Counted from the stretch's first letter, positions 1 to 8,860 are shown. The stretch is 31,057 nucleotides of DNA from JBOHTO01 sp050733695 (GCA_050733695.1 JBOHTO010000109.1:1-31057); one strand, 5' to 3'. Program-made: numbers and translations. The notes: generated from the letters alone by a model not told the origin.

Positions 1-675
<675 letters not shown>

Positions 676-679
<4 letters not shown>

Positions 680-912
680 TTCGTGTCCTCGGCGCGGTTG
701 TCGGGGGTGGGGTCTGCGGCGGTCGAAGGCTGTTCGATGGTTATGGGATGGTCGAGCTCCCGAACGGCGGACGCCGGCGTACCGGCGGGCGCACGACGCC
801 CGGATTCCGGCGGACGCCAGCCATGCGGACGATAGACGGTTGGCGACAGCGCTCTGCCTGCGGTCGGCTGCCGCGGAGCGCCTGTGTAGCTCGAAAAACG
901 GAAATCGATCAT
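676..912 (-). CDS. Small hypothetical protein between adaptor and ABC ATPase genes
   Basis: This is a 78-residue ORF of unknown function. Its ATG overlaps the adaptor stop by one base (TGATG) and its TGA overlaps the ATPase start (ATGA). It therefore fills the gap between the two genes exactly, as expected for a translated, coupled operon member. The product is rich in Pro, Arg and Ala, has no predicted membrane segment, no signal peptide and no motif I recognise, and looks mostly disordered. It could be a genuine small partner, or an open frame kept only so that ribosomes pass from adaptor to ATPase. An artefact is possible because frames stay open easily at this GC content. Confidence 0.5.
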
Positions 913-2156
913 CAGCGTAACCTCACGCGGTCAACGTTGTCCCAGGCCGACATGTCGGAAATGATCACCGCATCGCCGGCCTCCAGTCCCTGCTGCACCT
1001 CGATCGTGTTCACGGACGCGCGCCCCAGCTTCACGTTCACGCGCGTGGCGTTGTCGCCTTCGGGGCCCAGCCGGAAGATCCCTACCGTGCTCTCGGCCTG
1101 ACCATACGCAGGTCGTCCGACGTAGAGCACATCCTCCAGACGCTCGATCTCGATCGTGCCATCGACACTGAGATCGGGCCTGGCACCAGCCGGGAGCTCA
1201 CCATCGAGCGACACGTCGACGCCCACCGTGCCATTCTGCGCGGAGGGGTCTATACGGATAACGTGTCCGGCGATGATTCCGTTTCGAGTGTCGATGTCGA
1301 CTGGCAGCCCGACGACGACGTCCTTGGCCTGCGTCTCCGGAACGCGCAGCTCGGCCTTGAGGTTTCCCGGTTGCGCGACCTTGGTGAGCAACGCGCCCGG
1401 GTTCACCCACTGACCCACCTCCAGTTCCATCTCCTGCACCACGCCGGCAGCACCGGCCGTCACCTTCATCGACGCGATGCGCTCGGCCTGGAACTGCGCG
1501 ATCGCCCGCAGTCGCTGAACCTGCGCCTGCTGGAGTGCGATCTGCTCCTCCATGGATCCGGAGATGATGTCGAGCCGTTCCTGCTCTACCTCCAGGCGCG
1601 TGGAAAGCTCCTCGAGACTGCCGCGCGCCCTGCCAACTTCCATTGCAGTGGCCAGTCCCTTCTCGTCCAGCGACTCCATCATCTCCGCCTGACGCTTCGC
1701 CTCCTCGTAGTCCGCGCGCACGGTGGCGACCGTGGCCTTCTGATTGAGCCTCTGCGCCTCGAGCGCCGTACGTAACGTGATGAGCGCCGCCTCGGCAGAC
1801 GTTAGCTGCTGCTGCGCGGCCAGGGCTTCGAGCTGGACGTCGGGGTTGGTCATCTCGAGCAGGACCGTCTGCGGCTCGACCGCTGTGCCGGGACGTACGT
1901 GGATCTGCTCGATGCGCCCACCCGTCACGGCCGGTATCCAGCGGATCTGCTCGGGCACGAGCGTACCCGGTGCGCGAACCTGGCGCACCATCGTCCCCCG
2001 TTCGACCGTGTCGACCCAGAGCGTCGCGCGCTCGACGCTCGGCGCGGCGGGTTCAAGGCGGCCGAGCGCGACGGTGACGAGCGCGACGGCAGCGACTCCA
2101 ACCGCGGCATATATGTACTTCTTTCGCTTCTTTGGTGGATCGCGAGCGATGTCCAA
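912..2156 (-). CDS. HlyD/MacA-family periplasmic adaptor (membrane fusion) protein
   Basis: This is a 414-residue adaptor that would bridge an inner-membrane ABC exporter and an outer-membrane channel in the periplasm. There is a Lys/Arg-rich N-terminus, then one membrane segment (about residues 14-32). The first half of a lipoyl/barrel-sandwich domain is near 75-108 (motif GGRIEQIHVRPGTAVEP). A long Gln/Glu/Ala-rich coiled-coil hairpin follows (about 110-235), then the second lipoyl half (AGAAGVVQEMELEVGQWVNPG), a beta-barrel domain and a membrane-proximal domain ending in ISDMSAWDNVDRVRLR. The start is TTG, supported by AGAGG six bases upstream. It is first in an operon with the small ORF and the ABC ATPase. 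MacA is the nearest familiar relative; the cargo cannot be told from sequence. Confidence 0.9.
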   Translation of the reverse strand: MDIARDPPKKRKKYIYAAVGVAAVALVTVALGRLEPAAPSVERATLWVDTVERGTMVRQVRAPGTLVPEQIRWIPAVTGGRIEQIHVRPGTAVEPQTVLLEMTNPDVQLEALAAQQQLTSAEAALITLRTALEAQRLNQKATVATVRADYEEAKRQAEMMESLDEKGLATAMEVGRARGSLEELSTRLEVEQERLDIISGSMEEQIALQQAQVQRLRAIAQFQAERIASMKVTAGAAGVVQEMELEVGQWVNPGALLTKVAQPGNLKAELRVPETQAKDVVVGLPVDIDTRNGIIAGHVIRIDPSAQNGTVGVDVSLDGELPAGARPDLSVDGTIEIERLEDVLYVGRPAYGQAESTVGIFRLGPEGDNATRVNVKLGRASVNTIEVQQGLEAGDAVIISDMSAWDNVDRVRLR

Positions 2157-2162
2157 GACCGA

Positions 2163-2167
2163 CCTCT
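2163..2167 (-). promoter_or_regulatory. Ribosome binding site supporting a TTG start for the HlyD-type gene
   Basis: On the minus strand AGAGG lies six bases before TTG at 2156-2154. No ATG in the right place precedes the basic N-terminus and membrane segment, so this site favours the TTG start. Confidence 0.5.
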
Positions 2168-2505
2168 TTGTGCAAGCCGTGCCGGCGCACGACGTAGTGA
2201 CCCTTTCCTGGTATTCCCAGCCGAGCGACGACGCTCAGGCGCTGTCTTCACGCGAGTAGGCGCACGTCGCGCATGCGACACGACGGAACGACGAGCGCAT
2301 TTGTGTCAGTTCTGATGGGAAGGAGCATGCCCACGCTCCACCGCGCCAAAGCGTTGGCAGTCAATAGCTTGGAGAATCCCGTCGAAGGAGCTATTGGAGC
2401 GGCATGGCCGATTCCGGGAATGGTTGTCCCGCAATCGGACACTCGAATCCCCTGCATGGTTTGCCTAGGCGCCATGCTGTCGGGCCGGCGCGGTTCGCCG
2501 AAATG
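2168..2505. other. Gene-free stretch between the export operon and the endonuclease-like gene
   Basis: Short ORFs here lack recognisable motifs and good ribosome sites. The interval should hold the promoter of the HlyD-type operon and the transcription end of the endonuclease-like gene. I could not find a convincing hairpin with a T-tract or a clear -35/-10 pair. Confidence 0.4.
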
Positions 2506-3411
2506 TCAGTCGGGACGACCGCCGGTGCTGTCGATTCTGATCCTGCGCTGGAGCCCCACGGTCTCCTCGACCGTGAAGAGAACGTCGAGTTGGAAGAAGA
2601 CTGGGCGGTGATCGGAGGCGCCGGTATCGAGCACTATCGCTGAATCGCAGTTGACCGCGGGCGGGATGAACAGATAGTCGATGCGCTTGATCGGATCGTC
2701 GGCCGGGTACGTGTTGCCCGGGCGCATCCCGCCGCAGTCGGCCCAGCCGTCGCGCAGCGCCGATCGGGTGACGTGGGCGATCACCTCGCTCTCCGGCGTC
2801 GCGTTGAAGTCGCCGCCGAGTATGAGGATGTCCTCTCCTGCGCGGAGACGGGCAGCGGCGAGCAGCAGCCGCGCGACTTCCTGGCGGCGATAGCTATCGT
2901 CCCCTGAGGCATCGAGGTGCGTGTTGAGCACGTGCAGCGTGCCACCGGGCGCGTTTACCTCGGTGTGCAGGGCGCCGCGCGGTTCGTGCGAACCACCGGC
3001 GCGTGCCTGCGCGGGATCGACCGGGAGCGGTATGAGCGAGTCGCCGACTATCGGCCACCGCGACAGCGTTGCAATACCGTACTCGCCGCCCTGGTAGTCG
3101 AGAGTGCAACCGAAGGAGAGGTCCATGTCGGTGAGGCCGGCGAGCGTCGCGATCTGATCGACGCCGCCTGAGCGTTCGGTGCCGCGATCGACCTCCTGAA
3201 GAAGGACGATGTCGGCGCGAGTGGCCTCGATGAGCGCAGCCACGCGCTCGAGATTGTCGGCTCCGGATGCGTCCTTGCCCGCGTGGATGTTGTAGACGAG
3301 CACACGTACTGGCGTGGGATCCGCGGCAAGCCGGCGGACGGTGCGGCACGACGCCGCCGCGATGAGCACGATGGCGAGCAGCAATGCCGCGCGGCGAAGG
3401 GAGTCATTCAT
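2506..3411 (-). CDS. Endonuclease/exonuclease/phosphatase-family lipoprotein
   Basis: This is a 301-residue protein of the Mg-dependent EEP fold, which hydrolyses phosphodiester or phosphomonoester bonds in nucleic acids, lipids or inositides. An N-terminal hydrophobic segment ends in a lipobox-like AAASC (Cys22), so it is probably a lipoprotein facing the periplasm. EEP motifs appear in order: VYNIHAG (Asn41), LLQEVD (Glu73), LNTHLDA, GGDFNATPES, RIDYLF and the terminal ASDHRPV with the catalytic His. All are intact, so activity is likely. Export suggests a phosphatase or sphingomyelinase-like role, or scavenging of extracellular nucleic acid, rather than DNA repair; that is inference. The 5' leader has a run of nine C bases on the coding strand and a 20-bp repeat, and no clear ribosome site. 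Confidence 0.9.
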   Translation of the reverse strand: MNDSLRRAALLLAIVLIAAASCRTVRRLAADPTPVRVLVYNIHAGKDASGADNLERVAALIEATRADIVLLQEVDRGTERSGGVDQIATLAGLTDMDLSFGCTLDYQGGEYGIATLSRWPIVGDSLIPLPVDPAQARAGGSHEPRGALHTEVNAPGGTLHVLNTHLDASGDDSYRRQEVARLLLAAARLRAGEDILILGGDFNATPESEVIAHVTRSALRDGWADCGGMRPGNTYPADDPIKRIDYLFIPPAVNCDSAIVLDTGASDHRPVFFQLDVLFTVEETVGLQRRIRIDSTGGRPD

Positions 3412-3424
3412 GAACGGGGTGGGG

Positions 3425-3444
3425 GGGGGTCAGGTCTTGTTTTG
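3425..3444 (+). repeat. 20-bp dispersed repeat, copy 1 (RAYT/REP-associated type)
   Basis: The sequence GGGGGTCAGGTCTTGTTTTG is identical to positions 31027-31046 in the same orientation. It lies 14 bp upstream of the endonuclease-like start, next to a run of nine G. Similar GGGTCAGGTCTTG sequences are, from memory, found beside REP-associated tyrosine transposase genes. No such gene is present here, so this would be a solo element or a scar. Confidence 0.65.
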
Positions 3445-3567
3445 CAACATCATTTGACTTCAGAAAGGCAATGATGCACTGCGCAGCGACCGTCGGGCGC
3501 AGGTTGCATATCACGAGCCACGCCTGCCGTTGCAAAGACTCCTGCGAAGACCTTGCGCGGCACAGAC

Positions 3568-3603
3568 AGGAAAGGCGGACGCCCGAGGGTGTCCGCCTTT
3601 CCT
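3568..3603 (-). terminator. Rho-independent-type terminator of the ferritin-like operon
   Basis: A perfect 13-bp inverted repeat (AGGAAAGGCGGAC and GTCCGCCTTTCCT) encloses a 10-nt loop, 28 bp past the stop of the first upstream minus-strand gene. On the minus strand it is followed by a T-rich but interrupted tail. The A/T-flanked arms could let it work in both directions. Confidence 0.8.
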
Positions 3604-3631
3604 TGACTGATCGATGCGATCCGAACGCGTG

Positions 3632-4621
3632 CTAGGCGAGACCGTCCAGGATCTCGGCCGGTACATCAGGGATGATGAACGAATCCACGATATCGACGAC
3701 TTCGGCGGCCGTGAGGGGTTCGTCGAACGCCTCGGTGGCCGCGTCCACTCCGCCCTGAATGCCCGGCAGTGTGGCTGCGTTGATACCGGCATGCGTCGTG
3801 TTGCTCTCGGGAGTCGCTCCGCCGTAGATCTTTGCGAACGCGGCAACAACTGCGGGATCCAGACTACCCGGCGCACCGGCTGCCTCTGCTCCGCCCCCGC
3901 GGATGGTTCCGCTATAGCGGATAACGGTACTGGACGTGGCACGCGATCGACGAATTCGCCGCACCCGTGACGCGTGGCGGGCCTCCACCGAGTGAATGCG
4001 CAGAGCCGCCTCGAGTACGACATCGTCGCTGATGAGCTGGCCGGCCTGTCCCTTGTAGGCACGGACGCCGGTGTCCTCGAAGCCCTGTGTTGCGGCCAGG
4101 AGGAAATCCACGTCCGTGGTGGCCGGGGCGAACGGGCCCATTCCGGAACCATTGCCGCCGGTGAAATCGAAGTCATCCGCGGCGAGAGTCGCGGCCGGGC
4201 CACCCATCGCGTCGAGCTGCGTCTTGAGGAACGCGACGTGCGCGATCTCGTGCTGCTCGATCAGTTCGAACGTATTCACCACCGAAGCAGCGTTCGGCAG
4301 CGCAAGGATCGCCGTTCGGACCGGGACGAACGCGGTGTTCTGCGCGGTGCTCGCGCTGTTGCCCAGCACGGCCTTGTAGAACTCGGCCTCGAGCTGTTCC
4401 AGGATGAAGGCGAAGTCGAGTACGTCCTTGATCTGGTTGTTGGCGCCCTGGCCGAGCGCGTCGCGGGAGAGCGCCGCGAGCGCTATGGGTACCGAGCCGA
4501 AGGCGAGCGCGGTCATGAGCGCGGAACTCGCGCCCGCGCCCTTTGCGATCGCCTGGCGGCGTGAAACGAGACGTTCCGTGATATCCGGATCGATCGTCTC
4601 GAGGATCGTCTTGTTCTCCAT
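3632..4621 (-). CDS. Ferritin-like domain protein with Tat-type signal (distal member of pair)
   Basis: This is a 329-residue exported ferritin-like protein. The N-terminus has a twin-arginine motif (SRRQAIAKG) followed by an Ala-rich hydrophobic stretch, so it probably leaves the cytoplasm folded, perhaps with metal bound. The four-helix ferritin-like core shows LEQLEAEFYKAVLG, then ELIEQHEIAHVAFLK, then IHSVEARHASRVRR, supplying the Glu and His residues used for di-metal sites. About 110 residues follow the last core helix, a tail that the neighbouring paralogue largely lacks. AGGAG lies 11 bases before the ATG. It is 32 bp downstream of the other ferritin-like gene and followed by a strong terminator, so the two form an operon. 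Iron storage, oxidase activity or stress protection are all possible. Confidence 0.87.
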   Translation of the reverse strand: MENKTILETIDPDITERLVSRRQAIAKGAGASSALMTALAFGSVPIALAALSRDALGQGANNQIKDVLDFAFILEQLEAEFYKAVLGNSASTAQNTAFVPVRTAILALPNAASVVNTFELIEQHEIAHVAFLKTQLDAMGGPAATLAADDFDFTGGNGSGMGPFAPATTDVDFLLAATQGFEDTGVRAYKGQAGQLISDDVVLEAALRIHSVEARHASRVRRIRRSRATSSTVIRYSGTIRGGGAEAAGAPGSLDPAVVAAFAKIYGGATPESNTTHAGINAATLPGIQGGVDAATEAFDEPLTAAEVVDIVDSFIIPDVPAEILDGLA

Positions 4622-4652
4622 GATTCAATGATCTCCTGTTGACGGATCGAGG

Positions 4653-5420
4653 TTAGCTGCTGTGGGTGGGTGCCTGATTTGCTGTCGCTGTTCCGGTCGG
4701 GCCCGGGTCGATTGCGATCTCGGTTTCGATGAACGGATCGGCCGCGGCGAGCACGAGCGACGGCTCCAGCTTGACGTCGAGCCCCATGGGATTCACGACC
4801 TCGGAGTTGGCGAACTTCTCGCCATCGGTGTCACGCAGATCGCGGATCGCCGCTGCGTGCCGCGCCTCGACCGAAACGATCTTGCCGGCTACGAGGAGAT
4901 TCGTCGCGCTCGTCAGATACTTCCCGGCGCCGTTGTACGCCGAGACGCCGAGATCCTCGAAGGTCTCGGAGGTGAGAAGTATGCTGTCATGGCTGGCGAG
5001 CGCGGTTGCCACCTCCGACTGCTCGACCGCGAGATCGGGGATGGCGTTGCCACCGAGAACCGCACGGAAGAATTCGCGGTGGATCACCTCGTGGTTGCGG
5101 AGATCGGTGAAGACTTCCTTTTCCTCGTCGGTGAAGCTGGCGAAGGGGGCGGAACCAATGACGGCCGTATAGAACGCCGCTTCGAGCTGCTCCAGCGCGA
5201 ACGCATAGTTCAGGATCCCGGTATCATCGCTCAGGTCGAGCGTCACACCTTCGAATGGCGGGTCGATGATGATGTCGTCGTCATCGCACGCCGCGAATAC
5301 CGACGGCAGCAGTACGATGGACCCTCCTGCTCCGAGCGCCTTCAGGAACTTTCGCCGCGTGCTCACATCGAAGAGCTGGGCAACGTCGCTGATCACGATC
5401 CGATCGCGAGCATCAGGCAT
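4653..5420 (-). CDS. Ferritin-like domain protein with Tat-type lipoprotein signal (proximal member of pair)
   Basis: This is a 255-residue ferritin-like protein. The twin-arginine region STRRKFLKALGAGGS leads into a hydrophobic stretch ending in FAAC, followed by four Asp residues. That pattern fits a Tat-exported lipoprotein. The core repeats the helices of its neighbour: LEQLEAAFYTAVIG, LRNHEVIHREFFRAVLGG, and VSVEARHAAAIRDL, with Glu/His metal ligands in matching places. The start is well supported by a GAGGAGGAG ribosome site six bases before the ATG. It is the first gene of a two-gene operon; the long upstream gene-free region probably carries the promoter. The pair look like an old tandem duplication that diverged in signal type (lipoprotein versus soluble) and tail length. 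Confidence 0.88.
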   Translation of the reverse strand: MPDARDRIVISDVAQLFDVSTRRKFLKALGAGGSIVLLPSVFAACDDDDIIIDPPFEGVTLDLSDDTGILNYAFALEQLEAAFYTAVIGSAPFASFTDEEKEVFTDLRNHEVIHREFFRAVLGGNAIPDLAVEQSEVATALASHDSILLTSETFEDLGVSAYNGAGKYLTSATNLLVAGKIVSVEARHAAAIRDLRDTDGEKFANSEVVNPMGLDVKLEPSLVLAAADPFIETEIAIDPGPTGTATANQAPTHSS

Positions 5421-5879
5421 GTGCTTCTCCTCCTCAGGCTGCTAGGCTCATCTGGCGGGAAGTCGGCTAGCTCCGCATCTGTCCCGCGGCCGCACGCGCC
5501 GGACCTCCGCCCGGTTTCGCCGCGCCAGGAATCCATGTACAACTCGCGCGCCCACTCGGGCACGCAGACGATCACCGGCGCAGAACACAACGCTCATGTC
5601 GGTGTCGCAGCGGGTAGCAAACGCAGAATGCGGGCCAGTGCATCTGTTTTCCACACGAATGGTCGAGGCCGGTCGTGAGGTTGCCGGCGTGCAGCGGGGT
5701 TGCGCGGAAGATGCACTGCCACTATGGGAATATCGGTTATTGCTCGCCTCGCTTCGGTTGGCGTCAACGCATCGCGACTGCGGTCGAACTCATCAGAGTA
5801 TTGTTTCCGGACGGGGCGCATCCGGCGTCGCATTGCGCGATGCGTGCGCGTCCACGTACGATGCGGCTCACCCGGACAC
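5421..5879. other. Gene-free intergenic region between divergent ferritin-like and CapA-like genes
   Basis: Short ORFs occur in several frames but none has a ribosome site, signal peptide or recognisable motif. Promoters for both flanking genes must lie here. I see no convincing hairpin, riboswitch or operator. Confidence 0.4.
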
Positions 5880-5928
5880 GCGATGACGGGGTCACACACA
5901 ACAGGCGATGACAGGTCACACACAACAC
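5880..5928 (+). repeat. Two-copy tandem repeat of about 25 bp at the CapA-like start
   Basis: Two near-identical units run GCGATGAC-(G/A)-GG-TCACACACAAC. The second unit carries the ATG at 5908, and a degenerate third GCAATGAGC follows. The duplication makes several candidate start codons and blurs the true start of the gene. Confidence 0.7.
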
Positions 5929-7191
5929 GCAATGAGCATTGTCACCTCGATGCCCCGTGCACTCGCGCGAGTGCTTCTGATCGTGGCTGCCTGCGGCTGC
6001 GTCCGCCCGCCGCACCCGCCACAGCCCGCGCCCGACCCGGCCGTCACTCGTGCACGGGTGGACAGTGCACGAGCCGACAGCATTCGCGCGGAGCGTGAGC
6101 GCCGCGAAGCAATCCGTGCCGACAGTACTCGCGCCGCGCTGGCCGATTCCATCGCGCGAGCCCGGGCGGACTCCATCGCACGTGCCGCTGCGCGCGTGCG
6201 CGTGTGCGCGGGCGGAGACCTCCTTCTGAGCACGAACCTCGACACCACGTGGGCGGTGAGACGGGGCGCTGATCCGTTCCCCGATCCGGACGAGCTGCTC
6301 GCGCCGTTGCGACCGCTGGTGGACGATGCGGAGATGGTGCTGCTCAACATCGAGGGTGCGATCGGCGAAGGCGAAGCACCGAGCAAATGCCGCGAAGGAT
6401 CAACCAACTGCTATGCGTTCCGGCAGCCGATAGCGGTGGCCGATGCGATTCGCCGCATCGCGCCGGACGCCGCAGTCGTCGGGAACGTGGCCAACAACCA
6501 CGCGCGCGACGCGGGTGACGCGGGCCTGAGGGCGACGGTGCGGCACCTCGAGAGCGCCGGCGTCCACGTGACAGGGAGCGACACGCTGGCAACGCTGATT
6601 CCCCTCATGGAAGGCGACACGATCGCGGTCCTCGGCTTCAGCACATCGGGGGGCGGGCCCGATCCGCGCGACCTCGATGCCGTGCGGCGGCACGTCGCGC
6701 GAGCAGCGGCGGCGCACGACCGGGTCGTCGTAACAATGCACATGGGCGCCGAGGGATCATCGGCGCAGCGGACGCCCAATGCCACGGAGATATTTCTCGG
6801 CAGCATCGACCGCGGCAACTCGGTCGCGTTCGCGCGCACGGCGGTCGATGCCGGCGCTGATCTCGTCGTGGGACACGGTCCGCACGTCATGCGCGCGGGC
6901 GAATGGCGCGATGATGCGCTGATTCTCTACTCGCTCGGCAATCTGCTCACGTATGGGCCGTTCTCGCTCTCGGAACCGAAGAATCGCGGCGCGATCGCGT
7001 GTGCGGTGCTCGATGCATCAGGTGCGGTGACCGAGGCGGTATTGCGTTCGACGGTGCAGCGCGCACCGGGCGTGGCGGATGTCGATCCATCAGGGCGCGC
7101 GGCGTTCCTCGTGGACTCGCTGAGCCGGCTCGATTTCCCAGGAACGGGCGTCGTGGTGGGTGCCGAGGGCGTTCTGCAGAGGGCGCCGTGA
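5908..7191 (+). CDS. CapA-family (poly-gamma-glutamate synthesis-like) lipoprotein
   Basis: This protein has the CapA/PgsA metallophosphatase-like fold, a family linked to poly-gamma-glutamate capsule synthesis and related envelope functions. If the ATG at 5908 is used it has 427 residues, but ATG at 5932 or 5950 would fit a lipoprotein signal better (RALARVLLIVAAC). A charged helical linker of repeated RADSIRA-like units (about 46-97) follows; from memory this style is common in Gemmatimonadota lipoproteins. The CapA domain begins at VRVCAGGDLLL and carries NIEGAIG, VGNVANNHARDAG, VVTMHMGAEG and VVGHGPHVMRAGEW, the conserved Asn/His metal-site motifs. No capB, capC or capE gene is nearby, so a free-standing phosphoesterase-like role is more likely than capsule synthesis. 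No good ribosome site precedes any candidate start. Confidence 0.85.
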   Translation: MTGHTQHAMSIVTSMPRALARVLLIVAACGCVRPPHPPQPAPDPAVTRARVDSARADSIRAERERREAIRADSTRAALADSIARARADSIARAAARVRVCAGGDLLLSTNLDTTWAVRRGADPFPDPDELLAPLRPLVDDAEMVLLNIEGAIGEGEAPSKCREGSTNCYAFRQPIAVADAIRRIAPDAAVVGNVANNHARDAGDAGLRATVRHLESAGVHVTGSDTLATLIPLMEGDTIAVLGFSTSGGGPDPRDLDAVRRHVARAAAAHDRVVVTMHMGAEGSSAQRTPNATEIFLGSIDRGNSVAFARTAVDAGADLVVGHGPHVMRAGEWRDDALILYSLGNLLTYGPFSLSEPKNRGAIACAVLDASGAVTEAVLRSTVQRAPGVADVDPSGRAAFLVDSLSRLDFPGTGVVVGAEGVLQRAP

Positions 7192-7216
7192 CATGTCGAA
7201 CCTCCACGGCGGAAAA

Positions 7217-7278
7217 TGGACGTCCGCCTTCGCGGGAAGGGCGACGGTGGGGATGTGTGGCGGGAATGACGACGGTGC
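7217..7278 (+). repeat. Degenerate copy of the TTCCCGC/GCGGGAA palindromic intergenic repeat
   Basis: ATGGACGTCCGCCTTCGCGGGAAGGGCGAC and a second GCGGGAATGACGACGG block lie between the convergent CapA-like and queE genes. The flanks match the better copies near 9671, 18559 and 23074, in the same orientation. This copy is eroded, so its stem is short. Confidence 0.55.
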
Positions 7279-7348
7279 AAAATGTGCCGCGGGGATGGCG
7301 GGGCCGCTGAGGGGCTGGCTGCCTGAGGCTCGACCGTTTGCGGGATCT

Positions 7349-7993
7349 CTACCTGAGGCCCAGCCACTTGTGCGTCTGCACGCTGAGGCGCCAGCGGGGA
7401 TGCTCGAGGCAGTAGGCGACCGCTGCGCGCGTGTTCTCGTCGATACCCGGACCATCCATTGGCTGAAGAAAGAAGTGCCGGAAGTCGAGAGTAGCGTACC
7501 GCTCGGGATCGGCATTCTCCTGCGGAAAGACGAGCTTGAGCTCATCGCCGCTGCGAAGCACGAGCTCGGCGTTCGCCTTCGGGCTCACGCAGATCCAGTC
7601 GATGGCGGGCGGCGGCCGCTTCGTCCCGTTCGTTTCGATGGCGATCTCGAAGCCGGTGTCGTGCAATGCCTCGATGAGCGGTTCATCGAGCTGAAGCAGC
7701 GGCTCGCCACCGGTACAGACCACGTAGGGACGCGCCCCCTTCGTCCGCGTCCACGGCCAACGCTCGGCGACGGTGCGCGCGAGTTCCGAAGGGGTCGCGA
7801 AGCGCCCGCCATCCGGCCCCTCGACGCCAACGAAATCCGTGTCGCAGAAACCGCACACCGCGTCCTCGCGATCCGACTCGCGCCCGGTCCACAGGTTGCA
7901 CCCGGCGAAACGGAGGAACACCGCGGCGCGACCCTGCTGCGCGCCCTCGCCCTGAAGCGTGTAGAACACCTCCTTGACCGAGTAGGCCATCAC
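7349..7993 (-). CDS. queE: 7-carboxy-7-deazaguanine synthase (radical SAM)
   Basis: QueE is a cytoplasmic radical SAM enzyme. It converts 6-carboxytetrahydropterin to 7-carboxy-7-deazaguanine in preQ0/queuosine synthesis. The N-terminus VKEVFYTLQGEGAQQGR is the QueE hallmark. The 4Fe-4S ligands are Cys32, Cys47 and Cys50, giving the Cx14Cx2C spacing seen in part of this family rather than the usual Cx3Cx2C. CTGGEPLLQ, EIAIETNGT and the substrate-pocket CVSPK follow, and the C-terminus is intact. GTG at 7993 or ATG at 7990 could be the start; both overlap the queC stop, so the two are coupled. The length of 214 residues is normal. No queD, queF or tgt is in the window. Confidence 0.95.
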   Translation of the reverse strand: MMAYSVKEVFYTLQGEGAQQGRAAVFLRFAGCNLWTGRESDREDAVCGFCDTDFVGVEGPDGGRFATPSELARTVAERWPWTRTKGARPYVVCTGGEPLLQLDEPLIEALHDTGFEIAIETNGTKRPPPAIDWICVSPKANAELVLRSGDELKLVFPQENADPERYATLDFRHFFLQPMDGPGIDENTRAAVAYCLEHPRWRLSVQTHKWLGLR

Positions 7994-8724
7994 CAGGGCC
8001 GAGCGCTCTTGTAGCGTACCGGATCGGGCTCGCCGACTGCACCAAAGCCCTCGAGTCGCAGACGGCAGGCATCACAGTGGCCGCACGCCTCGCCCGCGTC
8101 CGATGGATCGTAGCAGCTCACCGTCATCGAATAATCGACACCGAGCTTCATCCCGAGCTGTATGATCTGCCGCTTGGAAAGGTGCAGCAGTGGTGCGCGT
8201 ACGCGCAGCTTTCTCCCGTTCTGCACGGCTGCCTTCGTGGCAAGATTTGCCATGCGCTCGAACGCATCCAGGAATTCCGGACGACAGTCGGGATATCCGG
8301 AATAGTCCACTGCGTTGACGCCGATGAAGATGTCCAGCGCCCCCGTGACCTCCGCCCACCCGACGGCGTAGGCAAGAAAGATCGTGTTGCGCGCGGGCAC
8401 GTAGGTGACGGGAATCCCGCGTTCGGCATCGCTCCTGTCCCTCGGCACCGCGATATCGGTCGTCAGCGCCGAGCCGCCCATGGCACCTATGTCGACGTCC
8501 ACCACCACGTGGCGCGTGACACCGGCGTACTCGGCAACGCGTCGTGCGGCGTCGATCTCGAGCGCGTGACGCTGCCCGTAGCGGAATGTGAGCGCGTGCA
8601 CCGCAAACCCTTCGCGCAGGGCGACGGAGAGCATCGTCGTCGAATCGAGACCGCCACTGAGCAGCACTATCGCCGTGCGCTCGACAGCGGCCGCGGGCTC
8701 CGCGGGTGGCGAGTCGGGTGTCAT
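7990..8724 (-). CDS. queC: 7-cyano-7-deazaguanine synthase
   Basis: QueC turns 7-carboxy-7-deazaguanine and ammonia into preQ0 using ATP. The N-terminal PP-loop SGGLDSTT lies at about residues 23-30. FRYGQRHALEIDAARRVA, VTYVPARNTIFLAYAVGWAE, GVNAVDYSGYPDCRPEF and the four-Cys zinc site (SCY, EACGHCDAC) are all present. The frame stays open far upstream without homology, so I chose ATG 8724, which leaves a 15-residue leader before the core; ATG 8790 would add 22 residues. Neither has a strong ribosome site. queC and queE overlap, and in pathway terms the downstream gene supplies the substrate of the upstream one. The divergent DUF481 gene starts about 150 bp away. Confidence 0.95.
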   Translation of the reverse strand: MTPDSPPAEPAAAVERTAIVLLSGGLDSTTMLSVALREGFAVHALTFRYGQRHALEIDAARRVAEYAGVTRHVVVDVDIGAMGGSALTTDIAVPRDRSDAERGIPVTYVPARNTIFLAYAVGWAEVTGALDIFIGVNAVDYSGYPDCRPEFLDAFERMANLATKAAVQNGRKLRVRAPLLHLSKRQIIQLGMKLGVDYSMTVSCYDPSDAGEACGHCDACRLRLEGFGAVGEPDPVRYKSARPW

Positions 8725-8860
8725 CGCGCGGAGCTCGAGAGTCGGGATGTCACGCGAGAAAGATAGGAGCGCCGCTCGTTCGCGCGCCATGGAGGCGGGA
8801 AACGTTCCCCCGTGGTTCCGCCCTGCGAACGGGCTAGGTTGAACGCAGACCCTCACTGAC

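Noticed and set aside
2248..2475. 75-codon minus-strand ORF in the gap before the HlyD-type gene
   Set aside because: No ribosome site, motif or coupling; its amino acid composition looks random.
5594..5932. 112-codon minus-strand ORF upstream of the ferritin-like pair
   Set aside because: Arg/Pro-rich, no motif, starts inside a tandem repeat and has no ribosome site.
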